From NCBI RefSeq assembly GCF_000255295.1, contig NC_017030.1, positions 5,704,001 through 5,768,000 on the forward strand: a stretch of 64,000 bases of DNA, in the 5' to 3' direction. The notes beneath the pieces are model-generated. The model was not told where the DNA came from, did no database searches, and saw only the letters and a program-made list of their open reading frames with translations. The stretch is from Corallococcus coralloides DSM 2259 (GTDB lineage: Bacteria; Myxococcota; Myxococcia; Myxococcales; Myxococcaceae). Positions 1 to 9,142 of the stretch are shown here, in pieces; the stretch's first letter is position 1, and every line of letters starts with the position of its first letter. The position numbers were made by a program, and so were the translations under genes.

Positions 1-1839
<1,839 letters not shown>

Positions 1840-1944
1840 GAACGCAAACTCCTGAATGAGACCGGGGTGTTTAGAGGCGGCGGATAGTCGAGAACCCGCC
1901 CCCGGTCGTCAAGGAGTTTGGCCGCACGTCCCCCTGGGTTGGAC

Positions 1945-1959
1945 GCACCCGGGGGGTGC
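1945..1959 (-). terminator. Possible short terminator hairpin
   Basis: GCACCC and GGGTGC form a 6-base stem around a GGG loop, 60 bases past the stop of the leftward ATPase-domain gene and upstream of icd. There is no T-run, so termination is only suggested. Confidence 0.3.
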
Positions 1960-2019
1960 CGCGCTTATCGCAGCCAATGGTCCGGAAGCAGGATCGTCTT
2001 TCCGGATTTGGACGCGGAA

Positions 2020-2562
2020 CTAGAAGCTCGCGAGCCCCGGCGCCGGCAGGACGACGCTCACGGCCGTCCCCTCCTCCAGGCGCTCCACGGCCAGTTCGCC
2101 GCCCATGGCGTCCACCAGCTCCCGCGCGCGGGCGAGCCGCCGCTGGGTGCTGCCCACGCGCAGGGGGGACAGCACCACCGAGCGCGTCTCCCGTTCGGAG
2201 AGGCTCACGCCCGGCATCAGCACCTGGAAGCGGGGCCCCACGTCCCCGAAGTCGTCCGGCGGATCCACCACCACGCGCACGGAAGGCGCCTCGGACGGGG
2301 CCACGTCCGCCGCATGGGCGACGAGCAACAGGAGCACCTGCTCCAGGCGGCGCCGGCTGACCCGGGCGATCACCGGATCCTCGGGGAGCTCCAGCGCGAC
2401 CTCCATGCCGCGCAGCCGCCGCGTCGCGCCGAGCAGCCCCAGCGCGTCCCGCACGCACACCGCCACGTCCACCTGGAAGACGTCGGGAAGGTCCACGGAC
2501 TCGAGCCCCTGGCCACCGGACGAGGCTCCCGGCGATCCCATCACATCCAGCGCTGCGCTCAT
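2020..2562 (-). CDS. Orphan histidine-kinase-type ATPase domain protein
   Basis: A 180-residue protein resembling only the C-terminal ATP-binding (HATPase/GHKL) half of a sensor kinase. An N-box-like helix RRRLEQVLLLLVAHAAD holds His where the family usually has the Mg-binding Asn. A late G-box-like segment (GGELAVERLEEGTAVSVVLP) is recognisable. No HisKA phosphoacceptor helix, membrane segment or receiver domain is visible. It could be an anti-sigma-type or regulatory remnant of a kinase rather than an active kinase. The start at 2562 was chosen because a GGGAAGGGAG ribosome site sits just upstream; an in-frame ATG further upstream would add residues without homology. It is transcribed toward icd. 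Function is uncertain. Confidence 0.7.
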   Translation of the reverse strand: MSAALDVMGSPGASSGGQGLESVDLPDVFQVDVAVCVRDALGLLGATRRLRGMEVALELPEDPVIARVSRRRLEQVLLLLVAHAADVAPSEAPSVRVVVDPPDDFGDVGPRFQVLMPGVSLSERETRSVVLSPLRVGSTQRRLARARELVDAMGGELAVERLEEGTAVSVVLPAPGLASF

Positions 2563-2847
2563 TCGCGGCTCCCTTCCCCAGCCAGTCCCAGAAGTACCGA
2601 CCATAACGGCCCCCCCTGACAGGGTCCATTGCCCGTCAGCCCCGGACCGCCCCCTCTTATTCAGGTGAAGGAGGGTTACAGCCCCGCGCCACTTTGCTGA
2701 TAAGGATGCGCACACTGGGTCCGGGTTGCTCCTCGGAAAACCCGTATACACCGGGTCTACTGCGACCCGGGGTGAGTCGGCGGCAGGGACAGAAAAACAG
2801 CCCCGGCATATAAATTCGATTTGACTGTTACGGCCGAGATCTTCAAT

Positions 2848-5112
2848 ATGTCTTCCCAGAATCCAGAGCCGTCAGCGTCTCCAGTGAATCAGGGAGGAAG
2901 TGTTGTGCTCGCAACATCGCCGACCACCAATGGTGTCGCTGCCCGCAAGAGGGGAGTCCTGACGATGGATGGAGGGATCCCAGCATCCTCGAAGTTCCGG
3001 CATGCGATTGAATTCGGCAGTGGCGACGCGCTGCGCAACGTGATTCCCCTTCCTCCCGCTGAAGCCGCCCTGGATGACTCGGGCTATTCGCTGCACGGCA
3101 GCGGTCCCACGGCCATCACCTGCGCGGTGGGCCAGCCGGACGCGGTGCTGGGTGAAGTGACGCGGCTGTCCCCGACGGTGGTGTGGGTGGCCCCGCGGCA
3201 GCCGCTGGCGGAAGCGACCGAGTCGCGCACCTTCCCGGTGTACCTGGCGTGCAACGGCGCCACGATTGGTCCGCTCAACGGCGCCTTCATCCGGACGGAC
3301 ATGGACGTCCCGAACGCGCCGGTGGGCCTGCAACTGGTGGGCGTGACGCTGGAGCAGGGCCGGCAGATCCTGGGCTTCCTGTCGGACGCGCTCCGCCAGG
3401 GCGTGGCGGTGCCGGCGGCCTCCGCGCTGCCCGTGCAGGACATCATCACGGACGCGGAGCGGATCCGCTCCATCTTCACCGCCATCTGCGCGGCCGGGAA
3501 CAAGGGCGTGCTGCGCCGCCAGGGCCGGGTGGTGCGCATGGTGCTGGAGCGCTTCCACTCCTCTTCCGGTCAGCTGGAGTGGCGCACGGAGGAGTCCATC
3601 CCGGACTTCGGCGAGCCGGCGTACGACATCGACGTCATCGGCTACAACTCCGCCTACCGTCTGCGCGTGGAGACGGGCCGGACCGAGGGTGACCGCCTCT
3701 TCACCCCGCTGCCCGAAGAGCTGTTCCGCATCCGTCACCGCTGGCACCGCCGCGTCCCCGCCCCCGAGGGCGTGCACGCCCGGTTCCACCACCCGCTCTG
3801 GCGGGAGCAGGGGCTGATGCGCCGCGAGGTGCTGGATCTGTCCTTCTCCGGCCTGTGCATGCGCTGCCAGCCGCAGGACCTGCTCTTCCCCGGCCTGCTG
3901 CCGCCCCTCATCGAGCTGGAGCTGGGCGACGGCCAGCGGGTGAGCGTGCGCGGGGAGATCCGCTACGTCAGCAGCCTGCGCGCGGACGGCACCGTGCTGT
4001 GCGGCCTGAGCGTGCTGCCCTACTCTTCCGACGAGGCGCGCTGGGTGCGCTTCGTGTCCCAGACGATGTCCCCGGCCACGCGCACCAGCGAGGGTCTGGT
4101 GGATCAGCTGTGGGACCTGTTCAACCGCTCCGGCTTCTTCAGTCTGGGTGGCAGCACCCCGGCGGAGTTCGAGGAGCTGAAGCAGAACTTCGCGTCGCTC
4201 GCGAAGCGCGCCGCGGAAGTGCCGCAGCTGTTCTGCAACGCGGTGTGGCCGTCCGAGCGCGGCATCGAAGCGACGCTGTCCTTCACCAAGCCGTACCGCA
4301 ACGCGTGGCTGGGCCACCAGGTGGCGAAGCGGCCCGGCAGGCCGCCGGAGGGGCTGAAGGAGGCGGGCGCCATCATGCGCGACCTCTACCTGCGCACCTT
4401 CGAGCACCCGCAGAGCGACCCGGACTTCCACTGGGTGGTGGCCTACGTGGAGGCCCTCAACCCGTGGATCAACAAGGCGCACGTGAAGTACGCGCAGCGT
4501 CAGATGGAGGCCGGTTCGTCCCTGGCCTACACGCGGAAGATCCAGAAGATGAAGGCCTTCAGCAATGAGCTGACCGGCCGCGTGCACCCGTACACGGTGG
4601 GTCCCGCCACCGCGAGCGAGCTGAGCCTGCTGGCGGCGACCATCGCCCAGCAGTTCCCCGAGTGCTACGTGCAGTCGTTGGACCTCACCCGCGACCGGCT
4701 GGACATGGGGCCCGTCACGGCGAAGTGGAAGAGCTTCGGCATGGAGCGCGAGCGTACCGTCCTGGTCGCCCGCCGCGATGGTGTCCCCCACGCCGCCGCC
4801 GTGGTGGAGCTGGGCCAGCTGGGCGCGAACCTCTTCCGCCTGCTGGACAACACGCGCCTTTTCTCCCTGCTGGGGGATGGCCCGCGCGCGTACTCGGCGC
4901 TCCTGGACGCCGCGCGCCGCTGGTACGCCGCGCGCAACCGCCCCTCCTTCCTCTATCTGCGCGAGGACGAGGGCGGCGACTACGTGCAGGAGTGCGGCCT
5001 GCACGACGGGCCGGATCCCTACCTGTGGATCATCTCCGCCAAGCTCGTTCCGGACTTCCTGGAGCACATCAGCGAACTCACCATCGGGCGCCGTGGTGCC
5101 CACTCCCGTTGA
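2848..5112 (+). CDS. PilZ-domain (c-di-GMP-binding) protein with C-terminal acyltransferase-like region
   Basis: Large cytoplasmic protein of about 754 residues. The middle carries both halves of the c-di-GMP site of PilZ domains: an Arg-rich RHRWHRR stretch near residues 296-302 and DLSFSG at 330-335, preceded by a YcgR-like N-domain (about 205-290). The last 170 residues look like a GNAT/FemAB-type acyltransferase fold (for example VLVARRDGVPHAAAVVELG), by pattern only. The first 60 residues are low complexity. The start is ambiguous. ATG 2848 is used here, but GTG 2905 (behind GGGAGG) and ATG 2965 (behind GGGGAG, 8-base spacing) have better ribosome sites. It is followed after 11 bases by an iron-enzyme gene, so the two are probably one operon. 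Substrate and target are unknown. Confidence 0.85.
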   Translation: MSSQNPEPSASPVNQGGSVVLATSPTTNGVAARKRGVLTMDGGIPASSKFRHAIEFGSGDALRNVIPLPPAEAALDDSGYSLHGSGPTAITCAVGQPDAVLGEVTRLSPTVVWVAPRQPLAEATESRTFPVYLACNGATIGPLNGAFIRTDMDVPNAPVGLQLVGVTLEQGRQILGFLSDALRQGVAVPAASALPVQDIITDAERIRSIFTAICAAGNKGVLRRQGRVVRMVLERFHSSSGQLEWRTEESIPDFGEPAYDIDVIGYNSAYRLRVETGRTEGDRLFTPLPEELFRIRHRWHRRVPAPEGVHARFHHPLWREQGLMRREVLDLSFSGLCMRCQPQDLLFPGLLPPLIELELGDGQRVSVRGEIRYVSSLRADGTVLCGLSVLPYSSDEARWVRFVSQTMSPATRTSEGLVDQLWDLFNRSGFFSLGGSTPAEFEELKQNFASLAKRAAEVPQLFCNAVWPSERGIEATLSFTKPYRNAWLGHQVAKRPGRPPEGLKEAGAIMRDLYLRTFEHPQSDPDFHWVVAYVEALNPWINKAHVKYAQRQMEAGSSLAYTRKIQKMKAFSNELTGRVHPYTVGPATASELSLLAATIAQQFPECYVQSLDLTRDRLDMGPVTAKWKSFGMERERTVLVARRDGVPHAAAVVELGQLGANLFRLLDNTRLFSLLGDGPRAYSALLDAARRWYAARNRPSFLYLREDEGGDYVQECGLHDGPDPYLWIISAKLVPDFLEHISELTIGRRGAHSR

Positions 5113-5123
5113 GGATTCCCCCC

Positions 5124-5867
5124 ATGACCAAGCCCCTCGTCGAAGAGCAGTACCTCCCCCACGTCACCGACGTCCGTCACCTGCTGGCGACCGGTCCTCA
5201 CGTGACGACGCTGCTGGACCCCAACGTGGAGCCCGCCCTGCTGGAGGCCTTCCTCATCCAGTTGTGTGCCCTGGGCGTCTACATGACGGAGCCCGTGGAC
5301 GGGTGGATCCGCCGCGCCGGTGAGGCGTGTGTGAAGGCGGGGATGGTGGACGTGGGCGAGAAGCTCATCACCCACGCCAAGCACGAGGCCGGTCACCACC
5401 TGATGATGGTGGAGGACACGAAGAACCTGGTGGCCAGCTGGAACGCGCGCCGCTTCCCCAAGCTGGACGCGGAGGCCCTGATGGCGCAGGCCCCCACCCG
5501 GGCCATGCAGGAGTACCGGGAGATCCACGAGGAGACCATCGCCGGCCCCATGCCGGGCGGCCAGGTCGCCATCGAGTACGAGATTGAAAACCTGTCGGTG
5601 GTGTTCGCGCCCCGGCTGATCGAGCAGTGCAAGGCCGTGCTGGGCCCGGACGTGATGAACTCGCTGTCCTTCATCAAGGAGCACGTGGAGCTGGACGTGG
5701 GCCACACCGCGCTCAACGAGGTCATGCTCAACAAGCTGCTGGGCCAGAAGCCCGAGCACGCGGCGACCATCGCGAAGACGGGCGCCCGTGCCCTGGACAT
5801 CTACCTGCGCTTCTACGGCGACTGCATGGCGAAGGCGAAGCAGCTGCTCCAGTCCGCCGCCGCCTGA
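5124..5867 (+). CDS. Heme-oxygenase-fold iron-containing redox protein (HDO-like)
   Basis: A 247-residue, mainly helical protein with the spaced acidic and histidine residues of the heme-oxygenase-like di-iron family (Pfam-type iron-containing redox enzymes). These are HAKHEAGHH (residues 84-92), EYEIEN (151-156) and EHVELDVGH (186-194, pattern H-x3-D-x2-H). Relatives perform O2-dependent oxidations of amino acids or lipids; the substrate here cannot be read from sequence. The ATG follows GAGGA and lies 11 bases after the PilZ gene, suggesting translational coupling. The convergent flavin monooxygenase ends only 7 bases downstream. The metal ligands are assigned by pattern, not by structure. 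A non-catalytic TenA-like role is the main alternative. Confidence 0.75.
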   Translation: MTKPLVEEQYLPHVTDVRHLLATGPHVTTLLDPNVEPALLEAFLIQLCALGVYMTEPVDGWIRRAGEACVKAGMVDVGEKLITHAKHEAGHHLMMVEDTKNLVASWNARRFPKLDAEALMAQAPTRAMQEYREIHEETIAGPMPGGQVAIEYEIENLSVVFAPRLIEQCKAVLGPDVMNSLSFIKEHVELDVGHTALNEVMLNKLLGQKPEHAATIAKTGARALDIYLRFYGDCMAKAKQLLQSAAA

Positions 5868-5874
5868 AGAAGCC

Positions 5875-7515
5875 TCAGGCCCCGAGCTGCGCCGCCCGCC
5901 GGGAGTTGCGGTTGCCCCAGCGGGTGAGCGGGCGGACGGCCTGCTTCAACGAAGCATGGACCTGTGCGACGCCCGCGCTGTTCGTGGCCGCGTAGACGTA
6001 GCGGTCCGGGCGCAGGACGACCAGGTCCGAGCCGTGCTGGGCGAACCACTCGCCCAGCTTGCCCTCCAGGTCCACCACCTCGCCGGAGCGGCCCGCGCCG
6101 GAGCGCGCCGCCGGCGCCACGGACAGCCACACGCCGCCGATGTCCTCCGCCAGCGCCCTGGCGGCCTGCTGGACGTCCGCGGGCGCACCCGGCCGCGTCA
6201 GCACCGCGAAGCGGTGGCCGATGACGTCATCCAGCGGGCGCTCCCCTTCCTCGCCGTGCTCCACGCGCGGCTGCGGGAAGTAGGCGCCCTCCGCGGCCTG
6301 CTTGGACTTGCCGCGCTTGCCGCCGAAGAGGAACCCCTCCGCGTGGAAGAGGTTCGGCTTCATCTTGTACTCGCGGATGAAGGGGCCGGTGACGGGCATG
6401 TGGTACAGCAGCTTGATGAAGGCGTTGCGCGCGCGGGCCATGAACGGGCCGCCCGACGCCAGCATCGACCCCAGCGAATCCGACAGGCGCATCATCTCCG
6501 CGGCGTGCGGCCGGCGCTCCACCTCGTAGGTGTCCAGCAGCGACGCGTCCGCCGCGCCGCCCAGCACGTGCGCCAGCTTCCAGGTGAGGTTCGCCGCGTC
6601 GCGCAGGCCGGAGCACAGGCCCTGCCCCAGGAACGGCGGCATCAGGTGCGCCGCGTCTCCGAGCAGGAACACCCGGCCCACGCGCCACTTCTCCGCCATG
6701 CGGCTGTGGTAGGCGTAGAGGTTGACGCTCTTCACCTTCACGGTGTCCGGATCGATGAAGGGCGCGATGATGCTGCGCACGTACTCGGGGGTCTTCACGT
6801 ACTCCAGGTCCTGCCCCGGCTTCACCACCGTGTCGAAGCGAATCTCGTCGTGCGCGGTGCGCGTCACGATGCCCACGCGCTCCGGGCCGCAGGGGTAGTA
6901 GGTGAAGTCCGGCGCGGACGACTGCGTCTCCACGGAGATGGCCAGCGCGTGCTCCAGCGCCGTGGTGCCCTCCAGCTTCAGGCCCAGCCGGCGGCGGATG
7001 CCGCTCTTGGCGCCGTCGCACGCGAGCAGGTAGCGCGCGCGCACCGTCATCGTGCGGCCGTTGACGTTGTCCTTCACGCGCACGGACACGCCTTCGTCGT
7101 CCTGCATGAAGGATTCGACTTCGTGGCCGCGCCACATGCTGACGTGCGCGAAGCGCTCCAGGCCGCGGTGCAGCGCCGCCTCCATGCGGGGCTGGTTGAA
7201 GAGCGAGCCGATGGGGTGGCCGTTGGGGCGCTCCACCTTGGTGAAGTCCACCTCGGCGAGCATCCGCATCTCATCGTCCACGTAGGTCATCTTCAGGCAC
7301 GGGTGGAAGCCCGGCCCCAGCTCGCCCGTGAGACCCGCGGACTGGAAGATGCGCTGCGCTTCGTCGTCCGCGTTGATGGCGCGGGACTGCGTGTGCGCGG
7401 TGGTCTCCTTCTCGATGACCACGGTGCGCAGGCCGTACTGGCCGAGCAGGTTCGCAGCCATGGCACCCACCGGGCCGCTTCCGACGACGATCACATCAAC
7501 AGATTCCGGAGCCAT
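5875..7515 (-). CDS. FAD-dependent aromatic monooxygenase, MhpA/PHBH type
   Basis: A 546-residue class A flavoprotein hydroxylase. GSGPVG (12-17) is the FAD-binding Rossmann motif, CDGAKSG the DG motif, and GDAAHLMPPFLGQG (near 285) the second FAD-binding motif. A segment SRAINADDEA after the Rossmann fold is typical of 3-(3-hydroxyphenyl)propionate hydroxylase relatives, and the length fits that group. It should hydroxylate a phenolic or quinone-like ring with NAD(P)H and O2; the substrate is unknown. The start at 7515 has a GGGAGGGAG ribosome site; a longer in-frame reading to 7686 lacks one. Transcribed away from the methyltransferase at 7968, and convergent with the iron-protein gene. Confidence 0.88.
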   Translation of the reverse strand: MAPESVDVIVVGSGPVGAMAANLLGQYGLRTVVIEKETTAHTQSRAINADDEAQRIFQSAGLTGELGPGFHPCLKMTYVDDEMRMLAEVDFTKVERPNGHPIGSLFNQPRMEAALHRGLERFAHVSMWRGHEVESFMQDDEGVSVRVKDNVNGRTMTVRARYLLACDGAKSGIRRRLGLKLEGTTALEHALAISVETQSSAPDFTYYPCGPERVGIVTRTAHDEIRFDTVVKPGQDLEYVKTPEYVRSIIAPFIDPDTVKVKSVNLYAYHSRMAEKWRVGRVFLLGDAAHLMPPFLGQGLCSGLRDAANLTWKLAHVLGGAADASLLDTYEVERRPHAAEMMRLSDSLGSMLASGGPFMARARNAFIKLLYHMPVTGPFIREYKMKPNLFHAEGFLFGGKRGKSKQAAEGAYFPQPRVEHGEEGERPLDDVIGHRFAVLTRPGAPADVQQAARALAEDIGGVWLSVAPAARSGAGRSGEVVDLEGKLGEWFAQHGSDLVVLRPDRYVYAATNSAGVAQVHASLKQAVRPLTRWGNRNSRRAAQLGA

Positions 7516-7967
7516 TACTCCCTCCCGTTGTGTGCCAGCTGATCCGTTTTGAACCGAGCGACCGAGCGACCGAGCGACCGAAGCCCCCCTCGGTCGTAAG
7601 TAATAATACCTATAAACTCCGGCAACCCCACTCCGGATACGCTGTTTCAACGCGTTCCTGGCTGCCTGCCCCCGAGTCAGAAACACCCGGTCTGCGTCAT
7701 CCCGACCGCCTGATAATCAAACGCACCCCTCCAGAAACCTTGCAGGGCTGATCAGCACTCGCGGTCCGCTGTCTGCCTTTCGCACAGTGATTTCCTGCAA
7801 GGCTTCAAAGTTTCGCGGAGGCGGCAGGAATTGTGCGGACTGAAGGGATTCTCGAGGCGGCGGATGTGTGCCAATGCCCCTGGAACGCGCCCCTTGTACG
7901 TCGCTCCGGACTGCGGGACAGTGCGGGAGTTGTCTCCCCCCTGAGCCCCTTGGAGCGCCCAGCGATT
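7516..7967. other. 452-base divergent intergenic region
   Basis: Separates the flavin monooxygenase (leftward) from the methyltransferase (rightward), so it must hold both promoters. It contains a short tandem repeat with a hairpin (7553-7596) and an AT-rich patch at 7601-7620 that offers TATTAT-like -10 sequence for the leftward gene. I see no convincing gene in it. Confidence 0.6.
7553..7596. repeat. 8-base tandem repeat plus hairpin in the monooxygenase leader region
   Basis: Three perfect copies of ACCGAGCG (7553-7576) and a degenerate fourth. The end of the repeat, CGACCGA (7575-7581), pairs perfectly with TCGGTCG (7590-7596) over an 8-base C-rich loop. It sits 38 bases upstream of the flavin monooxygenase start and could be an operator or a leader hairpin. 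Confidence 0.55.
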
Positions 7968-8762
7968 ATGCCCAGACTGCAACTTTTTGAATTAGAGGAT
8001 CAGCCCTGGTTCCCGAAGGTGCTGCGCCGGGGGGTGACGGACTTCCTCGCGTACGTGTGGAGCCTGTCGGATGACCGCTATTCGGAGTTCGTGAAGCGGC
8101 TCAAGGGCGCGATGGCGGCGATGGGCGAGACGCAGCTGTTGGACATGGCGTCCGGCAGCGCGGGGCCGGTGCCGAAGCTGCTGGAGATGTTGGAGTCGCA
8201 GGAGGGCTACCAGGCCACGGCGCTCCTGACGGACCTGTACCCGGAGGTCTCCGCGTTCGAGAAGGCGAAGGCGGCGAACCCGGGCCGCATCGACTACGTG
8301 ACGACGCCAGTGGACGCGACGGCGGTGCCCGCGACGTACAAGGGCTTCCGCATCATGTGCAATTCGTTCCACCACCTGCCGCCGGACATGGCGCGCAAGG
8401 TGCTGGCGGACGCCGTGGCCCAGCGCCGGGGCATCGCCATCATGGAGCTGGTGGAGCGGCGCGGGCCGGCCATCGCGATGACGGCGGCGGCGCTGATCAA
8501 CGTGCCGCTGACGACGCCGTTCATCCGCCCCGTGCGCGCGGACCGGCTCGCCCTCACCTACCTCATGCCGCTCATCCCCATCGCGGCGGCGTTCGACGGC
8601 GTGGTGTCCTGTCTGCGCACGTACTCCGTGGAGGAGATGCGCGAGCTCACCCACGGCCTGAGCGACGACTACATCTGGGAAATCGAGCGGCTCACCAACC
8701 CGGGGAACCCCTTCGGCATGATGATGCTCATTGGCCGACCCGCCACCCCCTCGCAGGCCTGA
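7968..8762 (+). CDS. Class I SAM-dependent methyltransferase-like protein
   Basis: A 264-residue protein. LLDMASGSAGP (about residues 54-64) fits motif I of a SAM-binding Rossmann fold, LLTDLYP motif II (acidic residue after strand 2), and IDYVTTPVDATAVP the motif-III region. The C-terminal SCLRTYSVEEMRELT segment is typical of a family of poorly described small-molecule methyltransferases. Two hydrophobic stretches near 160-205 could associate with membrane. The ATG at 7968 follows GGAGC at 11 bases. Placed divergently from the flavin monooxygenase and near a P450, it may act on the same small molecule; that is inference. Confidence 0.75.
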   Translation: MPRLQLFELEDQPWFPKVLRRGVTDFLAYVWSLSDDRYSEFVKRLKGAMAAMGETQLLDMASGSAGPVPKLLEMLESQEGYQATALLTDLYPEVSAFEKAKAANPGRIDYVTTPVDATAVPATYKGFRIMCNSFHHLPPDMARKVLADAVAQRRGIAIMELVERRGPAIAMTAAALINVPLTTPFIRPVRADRLALTYLMPLIPIAAAFDGVVSCLRTYSVEEMRELTHGLSDDYIWEIERLTNPGNPFGMMMLIGRPATPSQA

Positions 8763-8781
8763 GTGGCCTGTCAGCAGGAGG

Positions 8782-8820
8782 TCACTGACGCCCCGGGCCG
8801 ACGCGGGGCGTCGTGATTTC
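8782..8820 (+). terminator. Rho-independent terminator candidate after the methyltransferase
   Basis: GACGCCCC (8787-8794) pairs with GGGGCGTC (8805-8812); the stem extends with TCAC/GTGA across a single bulged base. It starts 20 bases past the methyltransferase stop and is followed by a short T-containing tract (TTTCC). Confidence 0.65.
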
Positions 8821-8869
8821 CTGGTTTGAAGGGGGTTCAATGGCCGCTCCTTCAACGAGGAGCAGGCTC

Positions 8870-9070
8870 ATGGAATGGCTCGAATTCAAGCGCTGGTCTC
8901 CCGAAGTCCAGCACGCGCTGGCACTGCAGGCGGCCCGGTTGGGCCAGACGGCGATGCACGCCGAGCCGCCGCGGCCGTCCGCGACGATGCTCGCCGCGCA
9001 CCGCCTGTGCACGCTGCTGCGCCAGTATCCGCGCACCAACCCCTGGGGACACCCCGCGTCGGAGTGCTGA
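8870..9070 (+). CDS. Small conserved-type hypothetical protein (66 residues)
   Basis: Unrecognised small protein. The ATG has a near-ideal GAGGAG ribosome site 7 bases upstream, which is the main support. The sequence is amphipathic and helical (WSPEVQHALALQAARLG), then Pro-rich, with no signal peptide, membrane span or metal motif apart from a single Cys at the C-terminus and one in the middle. It is followed by a hairpin terminator and then the convergent P450 gene. It may be an adaptor or simply a lineage-specific protein; no function is proposed. Confidence 0.55.
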   Translation: MEWLEFKRWSPEVQHALALQAARLGQTAMHAEPPRPSATMLAAHRLCTLLRQYPRTNPWGHPASEC

Positions 9071-9093
9071 GACGCGGGCTCTGAAGCACCCGG

Positions 9094-9120
9094 CCCGTCC
9101 GTGGGGGCACCACGGGCGGG
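9094..9120. terminator. Bidirectional terminator candidate between convergent genes
   Basis: CCCGTCCGTGG (9094-9104) pairs with CCACGGGCGGG (9110-9120) through 11 pairs, one of them G-T, over a GGGCA loop. It lies between the stops of the 66-residue gene and the P450 gene. Confidence 0.6.
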
Positions 9121-9142
9121 GCGGGAGCTTTGAAGGTGGCTT

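Noticed and set aside
2821-2847. TTG start of the PilZ gene at 2821
   Set aside because: There is no ribosome site, and it lies in the AT-rich patch more likely to be promoter; downstream starts have better signals.
2872-5103. 743-codon open frame antisense to the PilZ gene
   Set aside because: No domain, very high His/Arg/Gln content and no ribosome site; the sense strand has PilZ motifs.
5788-7542. 584-codon frame opposite the flavin monooxygenase
   Set aside because: Antisense artefact of a gene with clear FAD motifs.
7530-7751. 73-codon frame in the divergent gap
   Set aside because: No ribosome site and no protein-like features; it crosses the tandem repeat and hairpin.
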